Assembly: GCF_963929015.1 (NCBI RefSeq)
Contig: NZ_CAWVHE010000001.1
Span: forward strand, 62,001 to 126,000
Length of the DNA: 64,000 nucleotides
Reading direction: 5' to 3'
From: Merdimonas sp963929015
GTDB lineage: Bacteria; Bacillota; Clostridia; Lachnospirales; Lachnospiraceae
The notes beneath the pieces are model-generated. The model searched no databases and was not told the origin of the DNA. It saw only the letters and a program-made list of their open reading frames with translations. This document shows positions 33,480-41,745 of the stretch, piece after piece; position 1 is the first letter of the stretch, and each line of letters starts with the position of its first letter. The translations under genes and the position numbers were made by a program.

Positions 33480-34636
33480 CTATAACTCCATTCCATGATG
33501 TTTCTTCTTTCGTTTCATGGTTCTCACTGCTTCTTTTGTTTCTGTGGATTGCTCCCGTTTGTTTGTTTCTGGAAGAGAGACATCTTCTCCTTCCTCTGCC
33601 ATCAAAGCTTCCACATGATTTTTGATTCCCTCATACTTTCGTAACATGGCATGGATCCGTTTATCTTCTTTTCGTAAAGCAGCTATCTCTTCTGATAAAC
33701 GAGCGGCTTCTCGTTTCCATTGTCCTTCCGGAATCTTCCCACTTGGGTCTAGATTTTCTTTTAAGATTCTTTCCGAACGATAATATCCGCTAAGTTCCTT
33801 CTTATGTTCCTCTTTGAATTTTTCCCTGCCAAAATATTTGTTCTTTAATTCCAGATAAACAGGTCTTGTTTCAAAATACTCTTTCATTGCATAAAGATTG
33901 CTGTTGACACTTCGCAAAGCAGACAGTTGTTGATTCAACCGCTGACTTACCTCTTTTAGCTGAGTATCTAATTCCTGGATTTTCTCTGTCAGCTGTTCTG
34001 GGGTTCTCACATCCTGCTCTTCCAGAAAGCGGATCGTCTCTGCAAATTGTTTCAGATTTGTATTCTTCGCCTTTTGTGTTCCATAAGCGTAGGATTCTGC
34101 AACTGCATTTCTCTTATCACAATAGTTTCTCAAATAATCCGCTAAGGTTGGCTGATGTAAGAACACCATCCGTTCCATCAGTTGGCTTTCTCGAAACAAG
34201 GACCATTGAAGAAGATTCTTTGCCCGTTCTTTCATATCATTTAAGGCTCGGATGAGTCGGTTTAAACTTCCCAGTGCGGTTGAAATCCCTCTTGCTTCCA
34301 TTGCCTGTACATTCGGTCCTTCATGCACCATCGGGATCTTATCAATCCCCCGTTCCTCATAAGACCTGGCATCGACTCTTTCTATAAGTCCTTTTTCTTC
34401 ATACAGTTCGTTACACATCTTCGCCCAGGCACTTCTCAATTCTTCCAAGGTTTCTTTCCTGCTCCAATCCGTTGTATGTACGCCCGAAATACCGGTTGTC
34501 CTTTCTGATTCAAAACCGTCTGTCCATCCGGTGTTAATACTGGAACCTTTTTTTGTTTTTGTCCCCAGGTACCATCTTCCTGTAAAGGGCGGATGGGAAC
34601 CATGATGTGCATATGGGGATTGGGTATTTTATCCTT
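33480..34636 (-). pseudogene. MobA/MobL relaxase remnant, truncated and frameshifted
   Basis: The C-terminal part reads as one frame of 322 residues from about 34448 (RSAWAKMCNELYEEKG, then a long coiled region). Upstream, in another frame (34636 down to 34436), the relaxase motif DKIPNPHMHIMVPIRPLQEDGTWG is found. It is cut off at its 5' side by an in-frame TGA at 34637-34639. The two frames join near 34474-34480, where ...VFRAYI should lead into TTDWSRKETLEEL; one base is gained or lost. The nickase N-terminus is gone, so the element is unlikely to mobilise by itself. Confidence 0.82.
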
Positions 34637-34720
34637 TCAGAAAGATGCTACTTCCGTAGGACGCACATACCTTTTAAGGTATATAAGTGCGCTCTTCTGC
34701 TTTCAGCATCCGAGTTATTC

Positions 34721-35125
34721 TTACTCAAACGGAAGTTCTTCTCCGTCTGGAAGATGCATAAATCCATCCGAATCGGTATCTTCTTTCTTTTCTGATCCTG
34801 ACAGTTTCTTCCCTTCTGCGAAATAATGTTCTTCTACGATCACATTGATGGTATAAACTTTATTCCCCTCCTGATTCAAATAGCTTCCTGTCTGGATCCG
34901 TCCGCTTACTAAAATCTTCAACCCTTTTTGCAGATATTTTTCTACAAACTCAGCATTCTTCCCAAAGGTAACACAAGAAATAAAATCTGTTTCTGCCTTT
35001 CCATCCTTTCGATATCGCCTGTCTACTGCCAGCGTGTATCTTGCCATTGCAGTACTGTTTTCATCCTGGAGATATTTCACCTCCGGATCTTTTGTCAGTC
35101 TTCCCATTAAGATTGTTTTGTTCAT
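34721..35125 (-). CDS. ssb: Single-stranded DNA-binding protein of the element
   Basis: This 134-residue SSB begins MNKTILMGRLTKDPEVKYLQ and has the OB-fold core FISCVTFGKNAEFVEKYLQKGLKILVSGRIQTGSY. It ends in the acidic tail LPDGEELPFE, the partner-binding tip. The tail has an extra Glu after the usual final Phe. It probably coats DNA during transfer or replication of the element. Confidence 0.93.
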   Translation of the reverse strand: MNKTILMGRLTKDPEVKYLQDENSTAMARYTLAVDRRYRKDGKAETDFISCVTFGKNAEFVEKYLQKGLKILVSGRIQTGSYLNQEGNKVYTINVIVEEHYFAEGKKLSGSEKKEDTDSDGFMHLPDGEELPFE

Positions 35126-35337
35126 GTAGTTTCTCCTTTCTCTTTTCGTTTTTTCTTTGTTCTTGAATCAGGCCCGATTCTTTTAAGGCAAATGTAATTT
35201 GTTCCTCATATATCAGAACGTAGAGAGGGCTTTTTACAAATAAAAAAGGAATTTTATTTTTTTGCTCTCATATAACGAAAGGCTCAGAGGGGAAAATACA
35301 GGGTGGAAAAGGAAATTTTTTATTTTTCTGCACAAAA
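35126..35337. other. AT-rich non-coding right flank of the mobile element
   Basis: This stretch is A/T-rich with homopolymer runs. No reading frame, promoter pair or convincing direct repeat matching the left side (29742-29901) was found, so the attachment site is not located. The right boundary probably lies in or just beyond it. Confidence 0.4.
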
Positions 35338-35379
35338 AAATACCCCTATGACTTCAAAATCGAAATCATAGGAGTATTT
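35334..35379 (-). terminator. Terminator downstream of the GNAT gene
   Basis: A long stem (AAATAC/GTATTT and CCTATGA/TCATAGG with one mismatch, then TTC/GAA) lies at 35338-35379. T7 follows on the minus strand. Confidence 0.75.
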
Positions 35380-35461
35380 AGTCCTACCTACTCAGTGGGG
35401 TGTTTTACATTTTGTTTTACACATGTTATTACAGTGTTTTTCAGTTCGACAAGCTGGAATT

Positions 35462-35977
35462 TCATAAACGAATTTGCTTCTTAAACGCAAACATTCCCTC
35501 ATTGCCATCACCGACAAAATCGTCCGGTGTATCCGGCATAGGATGTTTTTCATTAAAAAATTCTGTAATATGAAAGCCGCAGACATTCACATAAAAATGA
35601 ATGTTGCGCTTATCAAAGTACGGCGTACAGGTTTCCCATACTTTCGTGTTCGGATATATTCGTTCCAATTCAAACCATATCTTCTTACCGATACCATTGC
35701 TCTGAACTCCGTTCTTTACAAAAAGCAGGTCAAGATGGTTATGCTGTGTACTCTCATTGATAATAACAACAGCACCGCCCACCATTTCTCCATCGACAAC
35801 GGCTTTATAGACAGCAGAACCCTCCGCATTCAGCGACTGGTCAATGTCCTTTTCAGGCAGAATAACAGCATCTGTTTTCCCAAAAGCATCTTCAAAACCT
35901 TTCTGAAATGCTTCCTGCATATCCGCCTTGTATTGCGTTAATTCTTTTGGTTCTATACAAACTAATTGGAAGGTCAT
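35462..35977 (-). CDS. GNAT family N-acetyltransferase
   Basis: This 171-residue protein has the GNAT fold: the beta4 strand HLDLLFVKNGVQSNGIGKKIWFELE contains the acetyl-CoA loop (QxNGIG in place of QxxGxG/A), and VNVCGFHITEFFNEKH is the C-terminal part. The substrate is unknown; an antibiotic or small-molecule acceptor is possible. It lies beside the mobile element and may be accessory to it. A terminator follows. Confidence 0.85.
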   Translation of the reverse strand: MTFQLVCIEPKELTQYKADMQEAFQKGFEDAFGKTDAVILPEKDIDQSLNAEGSAVYKAVVDGEMVGGAVVIINESTQHNHLDLLFVKNGVQSNGIGKKIWFELERIYPNTKVWETCTPYFDKRNIHFYVNVCGFHITEFFNEKHPMPDTPDDFVGDGNEGMFAFKKQIRL

Positions 35978-36038
35978 TTTATATCTATCTCCTCAAAAAT
36001 TCTAGTTTTCCAATTTAACAAACTTGAATTTGACTTGC

Positions 36039-36362
36039 CTATTTTCTTAAAATCTCATGTGGAGCTTCTATTTCATTTGCCAAGGTATGCTCTGTTAATT
36101 CTGACATCAATTTCAATTTTTTATTAATCAATGGTCGCATACAATTAGGAACATGTTCCTGATGCGCTCTGTGGATTGCTACACATTCCTTACAGTTTCC
36201 GTGATAACGACAGGCTTTCAGGCAAGGACAGTGATCTTTGTCTTTATACTCCTTACGAAATTCCGCTGCAAATTCTTCTTGCAGTCTCAGCCCCTCGACA
36301 CGATTTCCCTTATGAAATTCTACCATTGCATCCAGTTCTTTCTGGTTCCCTTCAATCTTCAT
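36039..36362 (-). CDS. Small Cys-rich protein of unknown function
   Basis: This 107-residue hypothetical protein has a compact Cys motif, CPCLKACRYHGNCKECVAIHRAHQEHVPNC (about 50-80), with six Cys and three His residues that could bind zinc or an Fe-S cluster. The N-terminal half is charged and helical (KELDAMVEFHKGNRVEGLRLQEEFAAEFRKEY). No enzyme motif was found. The ATG at 36362 has GGAGG 12 bases upstream, rather far; the frame opens 8 codons earlier. Confidence 0.6.
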   Translation of the reverse strand: MKIEGNQKELDAMVEFHKGNRVEGLRLQEEFAAEFRKEYKDKDHCPCLKACRYHGNCKECVAIHRAHQEHVPNCMRPLINKKLKLMSELTEHTLANEIEAPHEILRK

Positions 36363-36606
36363 GTTATTATAGCGCCTCCATTTCAACTATTCCTCATTTT
36401 TCTGATGAATTCCAATTTTGTTGTCATCTTCATTATACTTCATCGCCTATCGAAAAGATAGCATATCATCTAGTACAATTTCCATGCTTAAAACCACAAT
36501 ATTAATATCCCTCGACTACTATAACTTCACCTTCTTCATCAGTTGGGGGTTGAAAATGATCATAATAATGGCAATAAAGGAAGCGTACTATCAAGAGGTA
36601 TCGGTA

Positions 36607-37206
36607 ATGATAAGATTAAATTGCACTACAGCGGAATCCGCATTGACATGGGCCGGACAGCAGAATCCGGGAAATTGGACCGAGCATTCCCGCTTTGTAG
36701 CTCTTGCCTGCAAAAACATAGCAGCACAATGTAACGATATGTCTGCAGATCAGGCATATTGCTTTGGATTGCTGCACGATATCGGAAGATATGCCGGAGT
36801 AAGCTCTGAACGCCACTTGATCGACGGCTACCGGTTCTGCATGGAACGGGGATGGGAAAAGGCAGCGCAGATCTGTATTTCTCATGCATTTATGATCCAG
36901 GATATTCATACTTCTATTGGTACTTTTGACGTTACAGAAGAAGACTTTCAGTTCATGAAACATTTCATAAAAGAGGCTGTGTATGATGATTATGACCGTC
37001 TTGTACAGTTGTGCGACGCACTGGCGCTGCCCACCGGCTTCTGTATCCTGGAAAAGCGTTTTGTCGACGTGACGATCCGATACGGCGTCCATCCTCATAC
37101 CGTTGACCGCTGGAAAAAAGTGCTGGAGATCAAGGCAGACTTTGAGAAGAAAATGAAAGGCTCCATTTACGATCTGCTTCCCGGCGTGATAGAGAACAGT
37201 CTTTAA
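36607..37206 (+). CDS. HD-domain phosphohydrolase-like protein
   Basis: This 199-residue protein has an HD domain: His in WTEHSRFVALACKNIA, the HD pair in FGLLHDIGRYAG, a further His in QICISHAFMIQDIH and the distal Asp in LVQLCDALALPTG. The family hydrolyses phosphate bonds in nucleotides or similar; the substrate is unknown. The start at 36607 follows AAGAGG by 8 bases; the frame extends upstream without homology. The next gene starts 14 bases on, so the two are probably co-transcribed. Confidence 0.82.
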   Translation: MIRLNCTTAESALTWAGQQNPGNWTEHSRFVALACKNIAAQCNDMSADQAYCFGLLHDIGRYAGVSSERHLIDGYRFCMERGWEKAAQICISHAFMIQDIHTSIGTFDVTEEDFQFMKHFIKEAVYDDYDRLVQLCDALALPTGFCILEKRFVDVTIRYGVHPHTVDRWKKVLEIKADFEKKMKGSIYDLLPGVIENSL

Positions 37207-37220
37207 GGAGAATGGATGCA

Positions 37221-37619
37221 ATGGAATATAACGAGCAGGATTTTTTAGAAACAGCAGGCCCGCAGACATTGAAGCAGATTGCCAAAACGCGTGCGTTGAC
37301 ACGAAAATACAACCAGCTTGAGCACAGTGATGCCAGGACCCGGGCAGCGCTACTGCATGAGTTATTCGGTGCTGTTGGAACAAATGTGGAAATTGACACG
37401 CCGTTTTACTGCGATCACGGGAAAAACATTTTTATCGGAAACGATGTGATCATCAACATAAACTGTACATTTGTTGATAATCGCCCGATCCTTCTTCCCG
37501 GCGTGACGATTGGCAGGAACAGTGTCATCGGGGCCGGGAGTGTTGTCACGCGCTCTATCCCGGAAAATAGTGTTGCAGTTGGGAATCCGTGCAGGGTGAT
37601 CCGCCGGTTTCCCGGCTAA
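37221..37619 (+). pseudogene. Sugar O-acetyltransferase with internal deletion
   Basis: This 132-residue reading frame carries both ends of a maltose/galactoside acetyltransferase (LbH family, usually about 185-200 residues). The N-terminal Mac part (RALTRKYNQLEHSDARTRAALLHELFG) and FYCDHGKNIFIGNDVIININCTFVDN are normal. It then jumps straight to PILLPGVTIGRNSVIGAGSVVTRSIPENSVAVGNPC. About 50-55 residues are missing, including the hexapeptide turns and loop with the catalytic His. The frame is preserved. It is probably inactive. The ATG at 37221 has AAGGAG 10 bases upstream. Confidence 0.72.
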
Positions 37620-37709
37620 AACAAGATTCAGCGTATCTGCCTCTCAAAGAAATGGTGCCTGCCACTGTAAAAGTTCCGTAAGACAAGCATCTTTTCGCTC
37701 ATAAAAATT

Positions 37710-37758
37710 CCTCCCTTAAAACAACTCCTGATCTTTATAGGAATCATTTTAAGGGAGG
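37710..37758. repeat. 12-bp inverted repeat around an unused Shine-Dalgarno-like site
   Basis: CCTCCCTTAAAA (37710-37721) and TTTTAAGGGAGG (37747-37758) are perfect arms with a 25-base spacer. The right arm looks like a ribosome site, and an ATG follows at 37768, but no sizeable frame opens there. It may be a decayed leader or an operator. Confidence 0.4.
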
Positions 37759-37814
37759 GGCCTATAAATGGATCCCGGTTTTCTTCTTATCAATTACGGG
37801 AAACAAAATCCTCA

Positions 37815-38708
37815 TTACCCTTCCAGTACTTCAACCAGCTCGATCCGGAAGTTCAATTCTTTTCCAGCCATCTCATGGTTCGCATCAAAAGTGATCGTCG
37901 TTTCTCCTTTTGCCGCCACTTTCACAGGGAATGGCTGTCCATACTGATTGGTCAGATAAACCTGCTCTCCCACCTGTGCTTCCTCGGATCCCGGAAGCTG
38001 CGCGATCTCCACGGTAAATACTGCATTGGGATCCGGCATGCCATAGGCTTCCTCCGGCATCAGATGCACATCCACAACCTGTCCCACTTCCATATCTGCA
38101 ACAGCAGCGTCAAATCCAGGGATCATCTGTCCGGCGCCGCAGACAAACTCCAGCGGTTCTCCCCGGTCATAAGAAGAGTCAAACTGGGTTCCATCGTTAA
38201 ACGTGCCCTTATAGTGAGTACGGCAGGTCTTTCCCACATTTCGTCCGGTCAGTGTCGGCTGTGCGCCGCATCCCCCGCCGCAACTGCTCCCGCAGCCGCC
38301 TCCACAGGCGTGTCCCTCTCCATGGTCTCCGCAGCTATGGCCTTCCTCATGATCCTCGCAGCTGTGGCGTTCTCCGTGGTGATGATCACAGTTGACTCCT
38401 GTGGACACTAGTTCTCCCTTCAGATAAGCTTCTACCGCCTGATCGGCATCTCCTTCGGCTCCGGAACACAGTTCCACACCTGCCTCTGCAAGAGCCGCCT
38501 GAGCTCCTCCTCCGATACCGCCGCAGATCAGTACATCTACCTTCTGCTCCACCAGAAGTCCGGCCAGCGCGCCATGTCCAACGCCATTAGAACCGATTAC
38601 TTCACTGGAAATAATCTGATTGTTTTCCACTTCATATACCTTAAAAGACTCGGTTCTTCCAAAATGCTGAAATATGTTTCCGTTATCATAAGTTACTGCT
38701 ACCTTCAT
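37815..38708 (-). CDS. NifX-like / SlyD-like FKBP fusion with metal-binding linker
   Basis: This 297-residue fusion has three parts. Residues 1-105 form a NifX/NifB-C-like FeMo-cofactor-type domain (VAVTYDNGNIFQHFGRTESFKVYE, ICGGIGGGAQAALAEAGV). Residues 108-150 form a linker with about a dozen His and nine Cys residues (DHHHGERHSCEDHEEGHSC). Residues 150-297 form an FKBP-type prolyl isomerase of SlyD style (THYKGTFNDGTQFDSSYDRGEPLEF, GMPDPNAVFTVEI, EMAGKELNFRIELVEV) with the inserted flap. E. coli SlyD holds nickel in a C-terminal His/Cys tail; here the metal region is between domains. The start has GGGAGGT. A metallochaperone role is inferred. Confidence 0.85.
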   Translation of the reverse strand: MKVAVTYDNGNIFQHFGRTESFKVYEVENNQIISSEVIGSNGVGHGALAGLLVEQKVDVLICGGIGGGAQAALAEAGVELCSGAEGDADQAVEAYLKGELVSTGVNCDHHHGERHSCEDHEEGHSCGDHGEGHACGGGCGSSCGGGCGAQPTLTGRNVGKTCRTHYKGTFNDGTQFDSSYDRGEPLEFVCGAGQMIPGFDAAVADMEVGQVVDVHLMPEEAYGMPDPNAVFTVEIAQLPGSEEAQVGEQVYLTNQYGQPFPVKVAAKGETTITFDANHEMAGKELNFRIELVEVLEG

Positions 38709-38814
38709 CTCTAAAACCTCCCAAATCATTTCCTGCTTATTCTACCACATAGGGAGAGTTTTTTGAATACAATGGTTTCTTTCCTTTCGACATCTTTTTA
38801 AATGTTCAGAATGA

Positions 38815-38843
38815 TTGACTAGAACAGAAAGAAAAACTATACT
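38815..38843 (+). promoter_or_regulatory. Promoter for the X-Pro peptidase-like gene
   Basis: TTGACT (38815-38820) and TATACT (38838-38843) have a 17-bp spacer, 51 bases upstream of the ATG at 38895. Confidence 0.78.
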
Positions 38844-38894
38844 ATTTATCAGGAGTTCAAACAGAACACATATCATACTTTTGGGAGGTCTATC

Positions 38895-41021
38895 ATGAAA
38901 GACAATCATTACAGCAAAGTGCCGGTTTTTGAAAATGGCCTGGCACAGCCGGTATTCCCCTTTACAGACGGAAAGACCGGAGAAAAATATGATCCCGCCA
39001 CATCAGATATTGTCAGATACTGTGTATATGTGGAATCTGACTACGACATGGATGGAGACGGAAAGCGAGATCTGATCAAAACATTCATCCAGGTACCAAG
39101 AAGCGCTGTGGAAGGCAATTACAAGGCCGCCACTTTATTTGAGGCACGCCCCTACTGCGCCGGCGTCCAGGAAGACGGCTATGACCACATGAAAGAAGTA
39201 GCGGAAAAAGAATACCGCAAATTTGATCTCGCCGATCTGGATCATAAGGCTGCGCCCCGGGTTCCTTCCGGATCTATCGGTTCCATGGATCTTGCATTAA
39301 AAGCTGATCCGTCGGACTGGTACTACAAAGATAAGGGCAGCACCAACAGCATGGTCTATGAAAATATTGACAACTTCAATTATTATCTGGTTCGCGGATT
39401 TGCAGTTGTGGTCAGCGCCGGATTTGGCGCTCTTGGTTCCGACGGATTCAACTATGTAGGTTCTGACTATGAAAGAGACGCCTTCAAATCCGTAGTAGAA
39501 TGGATCCACGGCGACCGGGTGGCCTATGCAGACCGGGAAGGCACCATCACCACGAAAGCCGACTGGGCCAATGGAAATGTAGCCATGACCGGGCGTTCTT
39601 ACGCAGGCACCATGCCTTTCGCAGTTGCAACTACCGGTGTGGAAGGCCTGAAAACCATCGTTCCTGTAGCAGGAATCGCCGACTGGTACAGCCAGCAGAA
39701 CATGCAGGGCGCACAGCGTTACTGGCCAAAGGAAATGTTAAATAGTTTTCTGGCTTACTACTGCTCCAGCCGCTACAACGATGAAACCTTATCCGAAAAA
39801 GAACTGGACGATATCGCCGCATTTCATCATGAACTCAGCCTTCAGCAATTAGCATGCGGTTTCGATTACAACGAAAAATTCTGGGGAAGCGGGAACTACC
39901 GTTTAAATGCAGACAGGATAAAATGCCCCGCGCTGATCGTTCAGGGACTCAACGACGAAAATGTTTCTACCAAACAATTTGAAATGATGCTGAAGTCCTT
40001 CCAGAAAGCAGGACAGACTGTAAAGGCCATCCTGCACCAGGGACCCCATATTACACCAACCATGCCAAACAAAGGCTATGGCATCCTCATCGACGGAAAG
40101 TTTTATGACGACATCGTAAATGAATGGATCTCCCATTATCTGTACGGTGTAGAGAATCAGGCAGAAGACATGCCCGCCGTCCTGGTACAGACAAACCACG
40201 ACCAGAGAAAATGGGAAACTTCCGCCTCCTGGGACACCGGACACTGCATGAAGCTGACCAGCGGATCCACCGGAACTGCCGTGATCGACACCGACTGGGA
40301 AGCCGCCGGGATCAGCGCCAAAAACTTCGACGATGTGATGGGCACCACTTCCACCAATATGGGACAACGCTATGTCACCCGTCCATTTGAGAAGGCCGTC
40401 ACCATCCAGGGTACGGTATGCCTGCATCTGAAGGCCGCATTAAAAGACGGCGATGCAGAGGCAGATTTCCATCCCGAAAACCGCAACGACGTGGACACCC
40501 TGACCATGAAGCTGGGCGCCTCCAGGATTTCCGGCAGAATGGACGATGTGGAAATCGCCGTACTTCTCTGCGACGTCTGCGACACCGAATTTGACAGCAT
40601 CCAGACCACAGACCCGGAGAGAAACATCATTCCGGTAACCACCGTAAAAGAAGGCGGTATCATCAACGGCGGAGACCTTCCGGCATTTGACGAGGCAGAA
40701 TTCACTACCGTACATAAAAAATACCGCGTCATCACCCGCGCATTCGCAGATCTCTGCAATCCGGAAGCCGGATATGAGCCCGAAACCGCGGCAAACAGCA
40801 TCGAATTAAAGAAAGGCGAATACCATGACTACCATGTATACCTGAACGCAACCCGGTATACGGTAGAGCCCGGTCACAGCCTGGCCATCGTCATCGCCAC
40901 CGAGGATCCAGTAAACTGCATGATCCACAAAACCTACGCCATCGAAATCGACAACAGCTCTGTTCAGGCAGACGTGCCTGTAACAACAGAAGAAAACGAC
41001 TATACCATAAATGCTCAATAA
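38895..41021 (+). CDS. X-Pro dipeptidyl-peptidase / CocE-like hydrolase
   Basis: This 708-residue S15/CocE-NonD family alpha/beta hydrolase has its nucleophile Ser in MTGRSYAGTMPF (near 238). Asp in LIVQGLNDENVSTKQ and His in LHQGPHITPT are the other triad members. The C-terminal jelly-roll domain (about 470-700) matches the X-Pro peptidase C-terminal fold. No signal peptide is present, so it acts in the cytosol, releasing X-Pro dipeptides or cleaving acyl esters; the choice cannot be made. GGGAGG precedes the ATG. It is a single-gene unit ending at the large hairpin. Confidence 0.88.
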   Translation: MKDNHYSKVPVFENGLAQPVFPFTDGKTGEKYDPATSDIVRYCVYVESDYDMDGDGKRDLIKTFIQVPRSAVEGNYKAATLFEARPYCAGVQEDGYDHMKEVAEKEYRKFDLADLDHKAAPRVPSGSIGSMDLALKADPSDWYYKDKGSTNSMVYENIDNFNYYLVRGFAVVVSAGFGALGSDGFNYVGSDYERDAFKSVVEWIHGDRVAYADREGTITTKADWANGNVAMTGRSYAGTMPFAVATTGVEGLKTIVPVAGIADWYSQQNMQGAQRYWPKEMLNSFLAYYCSSRYNDETLSEKELDDIAAFHHELSLQQLACGFDYNEKFWGSGNYRLNADRIKCPALIVQGLNDENVSTKQFEMMLKSFQKAGQTVKAILHQGPHITPTMPNKGYGILIDGKFYDDIVNEWISHYLYGVENQAEDMPAVLVQTNHDQRKWETSASWDTGHCMKLTSGSTGTAVIDTDWEAAGISAKNFDDVMGTTSTNMGQRYVTRPFEKAVTIQGTVCLHLKAALKDGDAEADFHPENRNDVDTLTMKLGASRISGRMDDVEIAVLLCDVCDTEFDSIQTTDPERNIIPVTTVKEGGIINGGDLPAFDEAEFTTVHKKYRVITRAFADLCNPEAGYEPETAANSIELKKGEYHDYHVYLNATRYTVEPGHSLAIVIATEDPVNCMIHKTYAIEIDNSSVQADVPVTTEENDYTINAQ

Positions 41022-41038
41022 TGGAAATAAAATGGTAA

Positions 41039-41097
41039 GCAAATGGAAATGGGGACGTAGACCTTTTGCAAAGGTCTACGTCCCCATTTCCATTTGC
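41039..41097. repeat. 28-bp perfect REP-like hairpin, also bidirectional terminator
   Basis: Arms of 28 bases (41039-41066 and 41070-41097) are exact reverse complements around a 3-base loop. The core is GGGGACGTAGACC. The GGGGACG element is shared with the hairpin at 6966-6999. It fills the whole gap between two convergent genes and ends one base before the DUF1294 stop codon. No T-tract follows on either side. Confidence 0.75.
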
Positions 41098-41352
41098 TCA
41101 GATTCCGGCGATCAGGATCCATATCACTCCCTGCAGCAAGAAGAGGACAGGAATCCCGATCCGAAAGGCCGGCTTTCTTGTTTTATGATGAAACAGGAAC
41201 ATTCCTGCCATCGCCCCCAGAGAGCCTCCGATCAGCGCCAGGCCAAACAGCGTGCTCTCCCGGATCCGGAACCTTCTTTTTTTTGCTTTTCTTTTATCCA
41301 GCCCGAAGGCTGCAAAGGTTATCACGTTGATCACGAATAAATAATAGATCAT
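41098..41352 (-). CDS. DUF1294 membrane protein
   Basis: This 84-residue DUF1294 protein has three hydrophobic segments (MIYYLFVINVITFAAFG, LFGLALIGGSLGAMAGMFLF, IGIPVLFLLQGVIWILI) and the family motif GLDKRKAKKRRFRIRESTL between the first two. Function is unknown. Upstream in-frame ATGs at 41364 and 41376 are possible; the family N-terminus and a GAGG favour 41352. Confidence 0.85.
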   Translation of the reverse strand: MIYYLFVINVITFAAFGLDKRKAKKRRFRIRESTLFGLALIGGSLGAMAGMFLFHHKTRKPAFRIGIPVLFLLQGVIWILIAGI

Positions 41353-41498
41353 CTTTTTACACATCCTCAGATACATTTTTAGTTTTCATTATGTTTATCT
41401 TATCATGAAGTCTTTTCCCACTTCAACTCTAACAGAATAATCCGAACTTAAATATTCTGTATATTTTGGTTTTATTATATTTTTTTTCAGTTTTTGTG

Positions 41499-41676
41499 TT
41501 GACATTTTATATTTTGTGAGTTATTATAAAACCATCAAATAACAAGGAGGACGGACCACCAAAAACGAAAGCTTAACATTCATAATCTAATGAAAAGAGA
41601 GGTATAGTCCATTGGATGAAATAATTAATTAAAATCCACTGTACGAAATGTCAACTTCGTTACAGTGGATTTTTTA
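41499..41676 (+). ncRNA. Orphan transcription unit, candidate small RNA
   Basis: A near-perfect promoter, TTGACA (41499-41504), 17 bp, TATTAT (41522-41527), is followed after about 100 bases by a strong terminator. Its 13-bp stem AAAATCCACTGTA/TACAGTGGATTTT is extended by CGAA/TTCG at 41631-41673, then by T-rich DNA. The transcript of about 143 bases (41534-41676) holds no frame above a few codons. It has an exposed AAGGAGGACGG (41544-41554) and a possible six-codon TTG frame at 41612. The terminator may also serve the convergent ATPase gene. Function unknown. Confidence 0.5.
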
Positions 41677-41745
41677 TGTCTTTTTAGTTCTTCTTTTCTC
41701 CAGCTGCAGAGCCTAAGGCCAGGATGCCAAAATTGCAATACCGAA

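Noticed and set aside
29742..35461. attL/attR direct repeats of the integrated element
   Set aside because: The two flanks were compared by eye; only 6-8 base matches in A/T-rich sequence were found, which is no better than chance. No attachment site is reported.
41590..41632. Two tiny frames (ATG at 41590, five codons; TTG at 41612, six codons) in the orphan RNA
   Set aside because: Too short to support as genes, and only the second has a moderately placed GAGAGG. They are mentioned only as an alternative to a non-coding role.
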